NCBI RefSeq assembly: GCF_900107245.1
Contig: NZ_FNPG01000012.1
Span: 1-64,000 of the forward strand
Origin: Lachnobacterium bovis DSM 14045
Lineage (GTDB): Bacteria > Bacillota > Clostridia > Lachnospirales > Lachnospiraceae
Length of the DNA: 64,000 bases
Reading direction: 5' to 3'
In this document: one piece after another, positions 9,567 through 18,857 of the stretch
Numbering within the stretch: position 1 is the stretch's first letter
How the letters are laid out: each line of letters opens with the position of its first letter
Made by a program: the position numbers and the translations under genes
Notes under the pieces: model-generated
Told to the model about the DNA's origin: nothing
What the model saw: the letters and a program-made list of their open reading frames with translations, nothing else
Database searches by the model: none

Positions 9567-11066
9567 TTATTTATAAACAATGTCTCCTAATAATAAGTCT
9601 CTTCTAAAGTCTCTTATATTAGTATCTTTATCAATTACAACAGCTTCAATTCCCATCATATTAGCCCAGTCAACCATTTGTTCTGTTGTTAAATCATATG
9701 AAAATGCCGTATGATGAGCTCCTCCTGCCAAAATCCATGCTTCAGCACCAACTTTTAAATTTGGCTGTGGTGTCCAGAAATTCGTTGCTGTAGGAAGTTT
9801 AGGCATTTCTCTCTCTGTCTTGTGGCAGTCCACTTCATTGATAATAAGACGGAATCTGTTTCCTAAATCAATAAGTGATGTAGCAATACCTTTTCCTTCT
9901 TTTGATGTAAATACCAGCCTTGCTGGATCTTCTCTGTCTCCCATTGAAAGTGGTTGACATTTTATTGAAATAGGTCCATCTGCAATTGATGAACATACCT
10001 CAAGCATGTGTGACTGTAAAATTCCCTCTTTTCCTTTCACCAAATTGTAAGTATAGTCTTCTAACATTGAAGTACCTTTTGCATCTTTCATTCCAGCTGT
10101 CATTACCTTCATCAAACGAACCATAGCTGCAACTTTCCAATCACCTTCTGCACCAAATCCATATCCTTTTTCCATTAATCTTTGAATTGCAAGACCTGGT
10201 AGCTGTTTTAATCCACCTAAATCACCAAAATGTGTTACGATCGCCTGATAATTTTTCTCATCCAAAAATCTTTCAAAACCAAGTTCTATCTGTGCCTGTA
10301 CAGCTACATGTTTTTTGAATTCCTCCGGATTTCTTCCTTCTAGTAAAATATTGTATTTATCATAGTATTCATCTACTAAAGCGTTTGTATCAGATACTGA
10401 TACTGCTGATACTGCATCTGCAATCTCATTAACTGGATAAGCGTCAACTTCCCATCCAAATTTTTCTAGTGCTTCAACTTTATCACCCTCTGTAACTGCT
10501 ACGTTTCTCATATTATCTGCTATACGCATAACTCTTATGTGGCTACTTTCTACAACACCTACAGCTGTTCTCATCCATGAGCCAATACGATCCTGAACTT
10601 CAGTATCTGACCAATGTCCTACAACTACTTTTCTCTCAATTCCCATTCGTGTTACGATATGTCCAAATTCTCGATCTCCATGAGCTGACTGATTTTCATT
10701 CATAAAATCCATATCAATTGTTTCATATGGAAGTTCTTCATTAAACTGTGTATGTAAATGAAGTAATGGTTTCTTATATTCTCTTAAACCTTGAATCCAT
10801 GATTTTGCTGGTGAAAAAGTATGCATCCATGTAATTACTCCAGCACATTCAGTATCAATATTAGCATCATTAAAAGTTTTTCTGATTAACTCACTTGTAA
10901 TAAGTGTTGGTTTCCAAATAATCTCAAATGGTAATCTTCCTGATTTGTTTAATGCTTCGACAATCTTTTTTGAATGTTCTGCAACATGTGCTAAACACTC
11001 ATCACCATATAAATCCTGTGATCCTGTACAAAACCAGAATTTGTATTCTCTCTTGCGTAATTTCAT
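9567..11066 (-). CDS. araA: L-arabinose isomerase
   Basis: Converts L-arabinose to L-ribulose in the cytoplasm. The 499 residues match the AraA family over the whole length, from KFWFCTGSQDLYGDECL at the N-terminus through the metal-ligand regions GAEGDWKVAAMVR and GTSMLEDYTYNL, the catalytic-region His in LQSHMLEVC, and the late GGAHHTAFSYD. It is the first gene of an araA-araB transcript with AGGAGAGG before its ATG. The promoter at 11158-11187 overlaps a CTTGTA/TACAAG dyad that suits repression by AraR, encoded at 14128. Confidence 0.97.
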   Translation of the reverse strand: MKLRKREYKFWFCTGSQDLYGDECLAHVAEHSKKIVEALNKSGRLPFEIIWKPTLITSELIRKTFNDANIDTECAGVITWMHTFSPAKSWIQGLREYKKPLLHLHTQFNEELPYETIDMDFMNENQSAHGDREFGHIVTRMGIERKVVVGHWSDTEVQDRIGSWMRTAVGVVESSHIRVMRIADNMRNVAVTEGDKVEALEKFGWEVDAYPVNEIADAVSAVSVSDTNALVDEYYDKYNILLEGRNPEEFKKHVAVQAQIELGFERFLDEKNYQAIVTHFGDLGGLKQLPGLAIQRLMEKGYGFGAEGDWKVAAMVRLMKVMTAGMKDAKGTSMLEDYTYNLVKGKEGILQSHMLEVCSSIADGPISIKCQPLSMGDREDPARLVFTSKEGKGIATSLIDLGNRFRLIINEVDCHKTEREMPKLPTATNFWTPQPNLKVGAEAWILAGGAHHTAFSYDLTTEQMVDWANMMGIEAVVIDKDTNIRDFRRDLLLGDIVYK

Positions 11067-11157
11067 TGTAACCCTCTCCTTTTTTGTTTTTCCTTATAAT
11101 TATTACCTTAAATTTTTGTTTAATTATTTACCTTTTGATTTCCTTTTCTATGATTTT

Positions 11158-11188
11158 AGTATAATGCTTGTACATAGATATATACAAG
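11158..11188 (-). promoter_or_regulatory. araA promoter with overlapping AraR-like operator
   Basis: On the - strand TTGTAT (11182-11187) and TATACT (11158-11163) are 18 bases apart. The dyad CTTGTA...TACAAG (11167-11188) covers the -35 box and spacer. The half-sites resemble those of Bacillus AraR (TTGTAC-type), so an arabinose-relieved repressor binding here is a good inference. Confidence 0.65.
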
Positions 11189-11253
11189 TTGTTTTTTAAC
11201 ATTATTATTTTAGGAGTAAAGGCTTGAAAAATAAGGATATTTTCAAATTTTAA

Positions 11254-11285
11254 CTTGTATTTTTTACTTTTTCTATGTATACAAG
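11254..11285. promoter_or_regulatory. Second AraR-like half-site pair upstream of araA
   Basis: CTTGTA (11254-11259) and TACAAG (11280-11285) recur about 100 bp upstream of the operator at 11167-11188 with wider spacing. A ctatgTATACAAGt core is the better half. Two sites would allow repression by looping; this is inference. The rest of the 525-bp gap before 11592 is AT-rich with no gene seen. Confidence 0.4.
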
Positions 11286-11412
11286 TTTGTAAAGTATTTT
11301 ATTTTATTTTAAAATACTTTCTATTATTTACTGCTCTTTTTCTATTATTATTTTAGATTATATTAAAATTCATTATTTTTTTTTGAATATTTTTTCTTTA
11401 TATATACAAAAT

Positions 11413-11450
11413 GCACTAAGTTGTATACTTTCCTTTCTACAACTTAGTGC
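11413..11450 (-). terminator. Perfect 13-bp hairpin, probable ABC-operon terminator
   Basis: GCACTAAGTTGTA (11413-11425) and TACAACTTAGTGC (11438-11450) are exact inverted copies around a 12-base loop. On the - strand the hairpin is followed by ATTTTGTATATATA. It lies 140 bp after the ATPase gene; the poor T-run lowers certainty that it is an intrinsic terminator. Confidence 0.5.
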
Positions 11451-11591
11451 TGATTATTTCTTACATTATTTGGTCTGGTGTATTATTCCAGTTGATATTT
11501 AAAATCATATTTTTTATTTACTTTCAAATATTTGAATAGGCTAGAAAACTAGCTAATATCGCAATTGTCGGAGCTAAAAAGATTTTCAGCT

Positions 11592-12224
11592 TTACCCTTC
11601 TTTCTTAATTTCAACAACACGGGTTGCTATTTTTTTGAATTCTTTTATATGTGTAACCATAACTATTGCTTTTTCTTTTGATAGAACATATTTTTTTGAA
11701 AGACTAATTAATTTTTCCTGAGTATTCACGTCTAAAGCAGTAAATGGCTCATCTAGAATTAACAATTTATGTTTTTTGGATAGCATAATAGCCAAATTCA
11801 CTTTACTTCTAGTACCCTGAGATAAATTTTTTATTAATGTATCTTTATATTTTTCTATTTCAAAATCTTTCAGATACTGATTTACCTGGTCAATAAAAAC
11901 CGAATCTTCTTTAAAAATCTTTTGAAAGAAAACAATGTTCTCATTTGTCGTCATGTAATCATATAAAAAATCTTCACTCATAACAAACGAATTCTGCTTC
12001 AACAAATATCGATTTTTATATACCTCTTTGTTATTTATATAAATTGATTTTCCATTATTTAATAGTCCTGTCATACACTTTAAAAATGTTGTTTTTCCCG
12101 CACCATTCTCTCCTTCAATTAGTACTATTTCTCCTGGCTTTACTTCAAGAGATATATTATTTAGTACTCTATCTTCTTCGTAGCCAAAAACTAGATTTTT
12201 AATTTCAATTATATTCGACATCAT
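11592..12224 (-). CDS. ABC transporter ATP-binding protein
   Basis: A 210-residue single nucleotide-binding domain: Walker A GENGAGKTT, signature LSQGTRSK (a variant of LSGGQ), Walker B LLILDEPFTALD and a late switch His in VMVTHIKEF. It powers a transporter whose membrane part is probably the 563-residue protein encoded 52 bases upstream. Cytoplasmic, membrane-associated. The substrate is unknown; this compact ATPase plus large permease arrangement is typical of ABC-2-like exporters. GAGGT precedes its start. Confidence 0.88.
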   Translation of the reverse strand: MMSNIIEIKNLVFGYEEDRVLNNISLEVKPGEIVLIEGENGAGKTTFLKCMTGLLNNGKSIYINNKEVYKNRYLLKQNSFVMSEDFLYDYMTTNENIVFFQKIFKEDSVFIDQVNQYLKDFEIEKYKDTLIKNLSQGTRSKVNLAIMLSKKHKLLILDEPFTALDVNTQEKLISLSKKYVLSKEKAIVMVTHIKEFKKIATRVVEIKKEG

Positions 12225-12276
12225 CTTTACCTCATCTATCTACTTATTCACTATACGTATATTTTCTCTCAACCCT

Positions 12277-13968
12277 TTATTTTTCAAAAATTTTTGCAAA
12301 ATCCGCAGACAAATCGCCTCTTTCAACAAAAGAACAAATATTTTTTCCTATTCTCTTCATTATGTAATGACATATCCCTATACCGATAACCGCATAGATT
12401 ATTGTCGTTGCATAAAACACTTGCTTTGGAATAAAAAATATTGAAAGCGAATTAAAAATACAAACAAATATAATTTCCATTATTGAAATAAAATAGAATC
12501 CCGAATAATAGAAAGATAATGGCACGAATTCCTTTACTCCCACATCAATAAGCCCACTTTCTTCCATATACTGTTCGTATAATCTGTAATTCATTCTTGT
12601 ATAAATCAAATTGTTATAGAAACAACACATTGGCAAAACAATGAATAACATTATACACAATGAATCACTAATTAGAAAAACATACCAATCACATTTACAT
12701 GCATACATAAAGGCGTTTGCAATTGCTAAATAACAACCAAATCCTAAACTTTTAATCCCATAGAAAAATCTTATTTTTCCACTAATAATATTTCTAAAAT
12801 CTAGACCGTTCGCCAAATATGATTGTAATGTTTGATATTCCGCTACAAAAGAATAATTAGTTAATAATTTCATAGTCGTTGCTGAAAAAATATCTGCGAT
12901 TGCAAATGTAACAATAATTGGAATAATGAAAATCTGCTGATTTTTTACAGGATTATATAAAACTTGTAAAAACACTGCAATTAAGAAAGCAGTTGAACGA
13001 TCTGGTCCTATTACAAAAAAATAATCTTTATACTTATAGCGAAAACTATCTGTGAACAAACGAATTTCCTTCAAGATTAGCACTAGTAGTTCTTCTTTAT
13101 TTTTATATACACGTTCCATTATTTTTTTAAAAATAATAAGCGAATAAAAATATTTTAATGAATAATACTTATTTTCCTTATCAAGATAGTCACTCATCTG
13201 TATTTTTTTTAACGTCAAAAAGAAACCAACAAAGATTAACAAAGCATAAACACATACGCCTATTATAATTATCTCTTTATTGGCACCAATAAATGAATTA
13301 AGAATTTTTATGTTCTGTATTAATTCTTTTTCGATTCTACAATACGAAATTTGTTTATTTATTATATTCTTTGCTAAATATATTAAAGAACTAATGAGGG
13401 TAAAAAAGAATATTGTTGAAATTACCAAAGAACCAACGTAACTTATAAAACTATATATTTTTTTAGTTAAAAAAGTGCTATATCTTATGATAAATGCAAA
13501 CATTTCACACAAAACAAACATCATACTAAAAATCATACTTACACAAATCAGCACAACCGGTGATACACTAAGAACTATTCCGGATAGTATTGTATAAAAA
13601 AAGATGTTGTTTTTTATTCCTAATCTATATATTATTATCCCCTTCAAAATATCTAATGCTCTTTTAGATGCCAACGGTTCTGCCATTTCAAAATCCGCTC
13701 TATCAAACAACTTCCAATCGTTTCCATCTACTCCAATAAGTAATGCAAACATCATTCCTATTGGTAGTATTATAAATATTTTAGTATTTTTAAAATAATA
13801 ACAAAGTACTCCCATTCCTAGTAAGCATAAAACATACTCGTTAATTAAAAACCCAATCAAATACAGTATTTTATTCTTTTCTTTACCCATATTTAGGAAT
13901 TTAAATCTTTCAAAAAACAAGTTCCTATTAAGTGCCCAATTCAAATTGATATATGGATTATTTATCAT
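12277..13968 (-). CDS. Polytopic membrane protein, probable ABC-2-type permease
   Basis: A 563-residue protein with about a dozen hydrophobic stretches spread over its length and no enzymatic or substrate motif that I recognise. Its gene directly precedes the ATPase gene on the same strand, so the pair most likely forms one exporter. The N-terminal segment before the first membrane span is long and basic (MGKEKNK). GAGGT lies before the ATG. No close named family is evident. It could export a peptide or antibiotic, or take part in self-protection; the sequence does not say which. Confidence 0.7.
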   Translation of the reverse strand: MINNPYINLNWALNRNLFFERFKFLNMGKEKNKILYLIGFLINEYVLCLLGMGVLCYYFKNTKIFIILPIGMMFALLIGVDGNDWKLFDRADFEMAEPLASKRALDILKGIIIYRLGIKNNIFFYTILSGIVLSVSPVVLICVSMIFSMMFVLCEMFAFIIRYSTFLTKKIYSFISYVGSLVISTIFFFTLISSLIYLAKNIINKQISYCRIEKELIQNIKILNSFIGANKEIIIIGVCVYALLIFVGFFLTLKKIQMSDYLDKENKYYSLKYFYSLIIFKKIMERVYKNKEELLVLILKEIRLFTDSFRYKYKDYFFVIGPDRSTAFLIAVFLQVLYNPVKNQQIFIIPIIVTFAIADIFSATTMKLLTNYSFVAEYQTLQSYLANGLDFRNIISGKIRFFYGIKSLGFGCYLAIANAFMYACKCDWYVFLISDSLCIMLFIVLPMCCFYNNLIYTRMNYRLYEQYMEESGLIDVGVKEFVPLSFYYSGFYFISIMEIIFVCIFNSLSIFFIPKQVFYATTIIYAVIGIGICHYIMKRIGKNICSFVERGDLSADFAKIFEK

Positions 13969-14054
13969 TTTTAAACCTCATTTCTAGTAATATTTATTAT
14001 GTCTTTTTTAATATAAATGTATCATTTTTTTTAATCAATTTCAACCCTATTTGT

Positions 14055-14092
14055 ATAAAAACTCAGTTTTATAGTACAAAACTGAGTTTTTT
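14055..14092 (-). terminator. araR terminator
   Basis: AAAACTCAGTTTT (14058-14070) pairs with AAAACTGAGTTTT (14078-14090). It carries A/T tracts on both sides, so it can act in both directions; its place 35 bp after araR suits termination of that transcript. Confidence 0.75.
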
Positions 14093-14127
14093 GATATCTT
14101 TGTAATTCTATAACCTCTCTCAAAGCT

Positions 14128-15204
14128 TCATCTCGTCGACTTTCTAATCACAATCTTTGGTTCCATTATGATATGATTCGAATCATTCTCAATTTTTTCA
14201 CCTCTAATTAACCTAAGCATCAATTCTGCTGCCCTTTGACCTAGTAATTCCTGTGGGTGCGACACTGTTGTTATTGGAATTAAATTGTTTTTTGAAATCA
14301 AAGAATTATCAAATCCTGTCACAGAAACATCATCTGGTACTCTCACTCCATGTGCTTGAAATGAACGCACAACTTCAACGGCAACCTGATCATTATAACA
14401 AACAACCGCATCCATTTTTATTCCTTTTTTTACCAGAGAACCAATTACCTCTCTTGGTTTAACTTCTCTGTCTTCTGTATGAAACCATATAACTTTATCA
14501 GGATTATATAAAATTCCATGCTCCTGAAGGGCTCGGACATAACCTTTATGCCTATTTATACCCTGCACATCATCTACTTTAAAAACTCCATAAATATCCT
14601 TACACCCTCTTGATATCAAATAATTTGTAATCAAATATCCACCTTTTTCATCATCAACAAATACTCCCGGTCTGTCACTCAACTCCTCAAAATATCCCTG
14701 TATAAACAAATAAGGTATTGAATATTCGTCCATTTGTTCAAAAAGACTTAAATGTTTACAATAAATATGACTTTTACTTGGCTCTATAATAAGTCCGTCG
14801 ATGTCTTTAGAAAGTAATTCTTCTATGCACCTTGCCTCCGCAGCCTGAGAATTTTTCGTAGTTTTCAACACAATACTATATCCGTTTTCTGAAAAAATCT
14901 TATCGATTCCCTGTATAACTCTTGGAAAAATATAATCTGATAGATATGTTGTAATAACTGCTATATTTTTTGAATTTTTGGTATGCCTTACAAGTTCTGA
15001 TACAAATGTGCCCTTTCCATGAACAGCATAAATATAACCCTCATTTTCAAGGACTGTAAGTGCCTTTCTTACAGTTTGTCTACTTATTTCATATTCCCTA
15101 GAAAGCATATTTTCCGAAGGCAACTTGTCCCCCGGAAGATATTTTTTTTGCTTTATTTGAATTTTTAAATCCTCTATTATTTTATTATATTTAGGTTTAT
15201 TCAC
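14128..15204 (-). CDS. araR: AraR-type arabinose repressor (GntR HTH plus LacI sensor)
   Basis: A 358-residue regulator with an N-terminal GntR-type winged helix (PGDKLPSENMLSREYEISRQ, then TVRKALTVLENEGYI) joined to a LacI/periplasmic-binding-like sugar sensor (NIAVITTYLSDYIFPRVIQG through VSVTGFDNSLIS). This domain pairing is the hallmark of AraR, which represses arabinose genes until arabinose binds. The GTG at 15204 is chosen because GAGAGG lies eight bases upstream; the earlier ATG at 15237 has none. The first codons overlap the last eight bases of the upstream GTPase gene, implying coupled translation. Likely targets are the dyads upstream of araA. Confidence 0.88.
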   Translation of the reverse strand: MNKPKYNKIIEDLKIQIKQKKYLPGDKLPSENMLSREYEISRQTVRKALTVLENEGYIYAVHGKGTFVSELVRHTKNSKNIAVITTYLSDYIFPRVIQGIDKIFSENGYSIVLKTTKNSQAAEARCIEELLSKDIDGLIIEPSKSHIYCKHLSLFEQMDEYSIPYLFIQGYFEELSDRPGVFVDDEKGGYLITNYLISRGCKDIYGVFKVDDVQGINRHKGYVRALQEHGILYNPDKVIWFHTEDREVKPREVIGSLVKKGIKMDAVVCYNDQVAVEVVRSFQAHGVRVPDDVSVTGFDNSLISKNNLIPITTVSHPQELLGQRAAELMLRLIRGEKIENDSNHIIMEPKIVIRKSTR

Positions 15205-17971
15205 GATTTTTACCTCTCTCGTACTGTTCCATTCCATTATTACATGTAAAATCTATTTCTTTTTTCAAAAGTCTTGCAGACAAACGTAGAGAACCAAATT
15301 TCATAGATGTAAGCTGTACTAAACCATCTGAAGAGGCAACTGTTATTGTGTATTTATCTTTTAGATTATTTACTGTTCTTTCAATGTAAGTATCCGCTTT
15401 TTCATCCTCTTTTGTATACACAACTGTCAGGTTATGATATTTATTTTTCTTACCTGGATTATTTTTGTTTTTATAAGCATCAAAAACTACAATTATCTCA
15501 CAATGTTTAAATCCTTGATAATTAGCAAGCTCATCTAATAATTTATCTCTGGCTGAATCCATGTTTGTATTTGCCAGTTCATTTAACTCTGGCCAGCCAA
15601 AAATAATATTATATCCATCAACAATTAACATTTGTTCTTTATTTTTTTTATATATTGGATTACCATGTCTGTCTTTTTTGACTTTAACACCTTCAGTTTT
15701 CCTGTCGTCTGACTTATTCTTTTTAACCCATTTTTTTCGTTCGTAGTCTAACATATCATCTTTATTCATTCCAAATTCTCTTTGATAAATGGATTGAAGT
15801 TCAGCATCGACTTCATAACTATTCATTTTTTCAAGTTTTCTTTTTTCTTCTTCTTTTCTTTTACTTAGCGCGGTAAATGCCTGAATATCGAAATCTTCAA
15901 GTTCATCTCCATATCCTGAATAATCAAGTTCTCCGCCTTTATATACATAATCTAAGTGCATATAGTTTTCCACTTCAGCCCAAGGCACAACAAAGCCTGC
16001 TCCATGTGCACAAAAAACTGAATCCGCTGTATTTTTCAAATCCATTTCTGGATTATATCCACGTTCTGCTATAACCTCTTCTGGATTATGGCACACATCA
16101 TAACCATCTAAATTGAGGGTAATTCTTCCTCGACCACTAGTATATTCATTTAGAACAGACTTATAATTAGCCACTGTTGAAACAGGTACTTTACCTGTTA
16201 AACGTGTCCATTCTTCTCCATTTATCTGTAAAAATTCTGGCGAATTATATTTTGCAAAATTCTGCTCCATATCAGAAAGTGTTCTTCCTAAATTTTCTTT
16301 AGGAACTTCTATTTCAAAACTAAAATATGGCTCTAAAAGAACATTCTTTGCCTTCATAAGAGCATTTCTTATTGCTCTATATGTTGCCTGTCTAAAATCC
16401 CCACCTTCAGTATGTTTTTGATGTGCTCTTCCAGTCAAAATTGAAATTCTCACATCTGTAAGTCCGCTTCCTGTAAGAACACCTTTATGCTCTCTTTCCT
16501 CAATATGCGTTGTTATTAAACGCTGCCAGTTCAGATCCAAAATATCCGTACTGCATTTTTTTCCTAAAGTTACTCCAGTTCCTCTTTCTCCGGGTTCTAA
16601 TAAAAGATGAACTTCCGCATAATGTCTAAGTGGTTCAAAATGTCCCACTCCTTCTACAGGTTCAGCTATAGTTTCTTTATAGACAATGCTTCCTTCACCA
16701 AATGTTACATTTATATCAAATCGTTCTTTTATCAAATGCGTTAAAACTTCTATCTGAACCGGTCCCATCAACTGAACATGAATCTCTTTTAATTCTTCAT
16801 TCCATACAACATTAAGTTTAGGATCTTCCTCTTCTAAGACTCTTAAATTCTGCAACATTTGAGTTTTAGTAATATTATCTGGGAAAAAAATCTGATAATT
16901 CAAAACCGGCTCTAAAATTGATTCGTTTTCATTTTTTTCAACCCCTAATCCCATTCCAGCTTTTGTTTTTGTCAATCCTACTACCGCACAAACAGTACCT
17001 GCCTCTACCACATCTACAGCCTCAAATTTTAAGCCTGAATAAATTCTTATTTGATCAACTTTTTCTGATACGTTACTGCCATTACTTGCATTATTGCATT
17101 TACTAGCATCACTGTCTCTATGAACGCTATTATCGCTATAATCTCTTATATCTATTAAATCCTTTACTTTAACTGTTCCTCCAGTAACTTTTAAAAATGT
17201 TAATCTTTTTCCAGAATCATCATGACTTATCTTATAAACTTTTGCTCCAAAATCAGAACCATATTTAGGCTGAATTGTATATTTTTCTAAAACTGAATAT
17301 AATTCATCTACGCCCTCTAGCTTAAGTGCTGAGCCAAAAATACAAGGGAAAACTTTTCTTCCTTTTACCACTTTTGCAACATCAGATTCTTTCAATTCTC
17401 CTGTCTCCATGAATTTTTCTAGTAACTCATCATCACTTACTGCTATTTCTTCTTTCCACTCATTTAGTTTGGTATTTTTTACACTATCTTCTTCGAAAAT
17501 GGGACTAAAATCCACACATTCGTTGGATAATCCACTTTTTAATTCTTCTAAGACTTCTTCCTTGTCTGCTCCATCTAAATCCATTTTGTTAACGAAAACA
17601 AAGGTTGGAACTTTATAATGTTTCAAAAGCTTCCAAACTGTTCTAGTATGACTCTGAATTTTATCTGTTCCTGATATAACTAAGACTGCATAATCTAAAA
17701 TATCTAATGTTCTTTCCATCTCGGCCGAAAAATCTACGTGCCCAGGAGTATCTAACAATGTAATATCCATTTTTTCTGTTTTTATTCTTGCTTGCTTAGA
17801 AAAAATAGTGATTCCTCTTTGTTTTTCCATGGAATCTGTATCTAAAAACGCATCCTTATGATCCACGCGTCCTAGCTTTCTAATTTGTCCTGTTTTGTAT
17901 AATAAAGCCTCTGAGAGTGTTGTTTTTCCCGCATCTACATGGGCTAAAATTCCTATATTTATCTTTTTCAT
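15197..17971 (-). CDS. TetM-like translation GTPase fused to NYN (Rae1/YacP-like) nuclease
   Basis: A 924-residue ribosome-acting protein. Residues 1-240 are a translational GTPase domain (HVDAGKTTLSEA, RGITIFSKQA, DTPGHVDF, VNKMDLDG). Elongation-factor-like domains follow, with the TetM/TetO-family segments LLEPYFSFEIEVP and LTGSGLTDVRISILTGRAHQ. The TetM core ends near residue 690 with CAHGAGFVVPW. A charged linker (about 720-780) joins it to an NYN domain at 781-924 with the acidic positions expected of a Rae1/YacP nuclease (LIVDGYNIIFG, VVFDAYK, DEKADTYIE, ASSDGL). Ribosomal-protection proteins are usually about 640 residues, so the tail is extra. The protein may rescue or process stalled ribosomes; tetracycline resistance is not implied. 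It overlaps araR. Confidence 0.82.
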   Translation of the reverse strand: MKKINIGILAHVDAGKTTLSEALLYKTGQIRKLGRVDHKDAFLDTDSMEKQRGITIFSKQARIKTEKMDITLLDTPGHVDFSAEMERTLDILDYAVLVISGTDKIQSHTRTVWKLLKHYKVPTFVFVNKMDLDGADKEEVLEELKSGLSNECVDFSPIFEEDSVKNTKLNEWKEEIAVSDDELLEKFMETGELKESDVAKVVKGRKVFPCIFGSALKLEGVDELYSVLEKYTIQPKYGSDFGAKVYKISHDDSGKRLTFLKVTGGTVKVKDLIDIRDYSDNSVHRDSDASKCNNASNGSNVSEKVDQIRIYSGLKFEAVDVVEAGTVCAVVGLTKTKAGMGLGVEKNENESILEPVLNYQIFFPDNITKTQMLQNLRVLEEEDPKLNVVWNEELKEIHVQLMGPVQIEVLTHLIKERFDINVTFGEGSIVYKETIAEPVEGVGHFEPLRHYAEVHLLLEPGERGTGVTLGKKCSTDILDLNWQRLITTHIEEREHKGVLTGSGLTDVRISILTGRAHQKHTEGGDFRQATYRAIRNALMKAKNVLLEPYFSFEIEVPKENLGRTLSDMEQNFAKYNSPEFLQINGEEWTRLTGKVPVSTVANYKSVLNEYTSGRGRITLNLDGYDVCHNPEEVIAERGYNPEMDLKNTADSVFCAHGAGFVVPWAEVENYMHLDYVYKGGELDYSGYGDELEDFDIQAFTALSKRKEEEKRKLEKMNSYEVDAELQSIYQREFGMNKDDMLDYERKKWVKKNKSDDRKTEGVKVKKDRHGNPIYKKNKEQMLIVDGYNIIFGWPELNELANTNMDSARDKLLDELANYQGFKHCEIIVVFDAYKNKNNPGKKNKYHNLTVVYTKEDEKADTYIERTVNNLKDKYTITVASSDGLVQLTSMKFGSLRLSARLLKKEIDFTCNNGMEQYERGKNRE

Positions 17972-18073
17972 AAAATCCTATCACCTTTTCACTATAATAT
18001 CTATTTGTTTGATATTATCCTCTTGTTCTACTACCATTATTCATTTTACAATTGATACAGTTTTTTAGCAAAT

Positions 18074-18110
18074 AAAAAAAGATGCAGGAATATTAATAAT
18101 TCCCACATCT
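18074..18110 (-). terminator. Terminator after the ABC permease gene
   Basis: On the - strand AGATGTGGGAAT pairs with ATTCCTGCATCT across a short loop and is followed by seven T. It ends the transcript of the ABC pair at 18126-19775. Confidence 0.8.
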
Positions 18111-18125
18111 AGATTTAAATGATGA

Positions 18126-18854
18126 TTAAAAATCTTTTCTTCTTAATAATACAAATGAAATAATAGAGAATAATAGTATGTATACCACTAACATTATTCC
18201 AATTCTTGCATAAGAACTATTTTTTAAAATACCTACCATCAATTCGTTACCATAATTTGAATACCAATATTTAGGTATTGTATTATTTTTTGCAGCTAAT
18301 TGAATAACTGTAACTATAATATCTACAACAGATGGTCCAAAAATTGCTAGTGCTATAGCTTTTCCTACTTTACCCATCAAAATAGACGATAATATACTAA
18401 CATTTGCAATAACAATAAATACTAATAGCTCAAGTATAATATTAATAAAAAGTTTTGCTGTAACATTAGAAAAATCTATTCCAGCTATTAATCCAACTAT
18501 TACACCAACGCCTAATACTATTGCCACAAGGAAAACTGTACAAATAACTGAAATGATTTCTTTTGCAAAAAAGATTTTGCTTCTAGAATAGCCTTTTCCA
18601 ATCATTGTTTTAATACAACCTGATTCCATTTCTTCGCAAACAAGTATTGGAATCACTATTGCAACCAATGTTGATAACAAACTCATAGGAAGAAGTTCTA
18701 TCAAAAATCCATCTCCCTTTATACCCAAACTCTTGCCATTTAATCTTACTACAACAGCGTTAATTATCGCAACAATAGCACAAATTGCAGCACAAATATA
18801 CACCGATTTTGCCGATATTGTTTTTTTAAATTCGTATTTTAATAATCCATTCAT
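18126..18854 (-). CDS. ABC-2 family permease
   Basis: A 242-residue membrane protein with six hydrophobic segments, starting MNGLLKYEFKKTISAKS, the usual opening of ABC-2 permeases in the bacitracin/lantibiotic self-protection group. Its partner ATPase is encoded three bases upstream. The pair would export or remove a peptide or drug from the membrane; the true substrate is unknown. No two-component system is adjacent, unlike typical BceRS-controlled systems. Confidence 0.8.
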   Translation of the reverse strand: MNGLLKYEFKKTISAKSVYICAAICAIVAIINAVVVRLNGKSLGIKGDGFLIELLPMSLLSTLVAIVIPILVCEEMESGCIKTMIGKGYSRSKIFFAKEIISVICTVFLVAIVLGVGVIVGLIAGIDFSNVTAKLFINIILELLVFIVIANVSILSSILMGKVGKAIALAIFGPSVVDIIVTVIQLAAKNNTIPKYWYSNYGNELMVGILKNSSYARIGIMLVVYILLFSIISFVLLRRKDF

Positions 18855-18857
18855 ATT

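Noticed and set aside
15197-17971. Tetracycline resistance gene
   Set aside because: The GTPase core is TetM-like but long, ends in an NYN domain and lies in a chromosomal operon with araR; resistance cannot be claimed from this.
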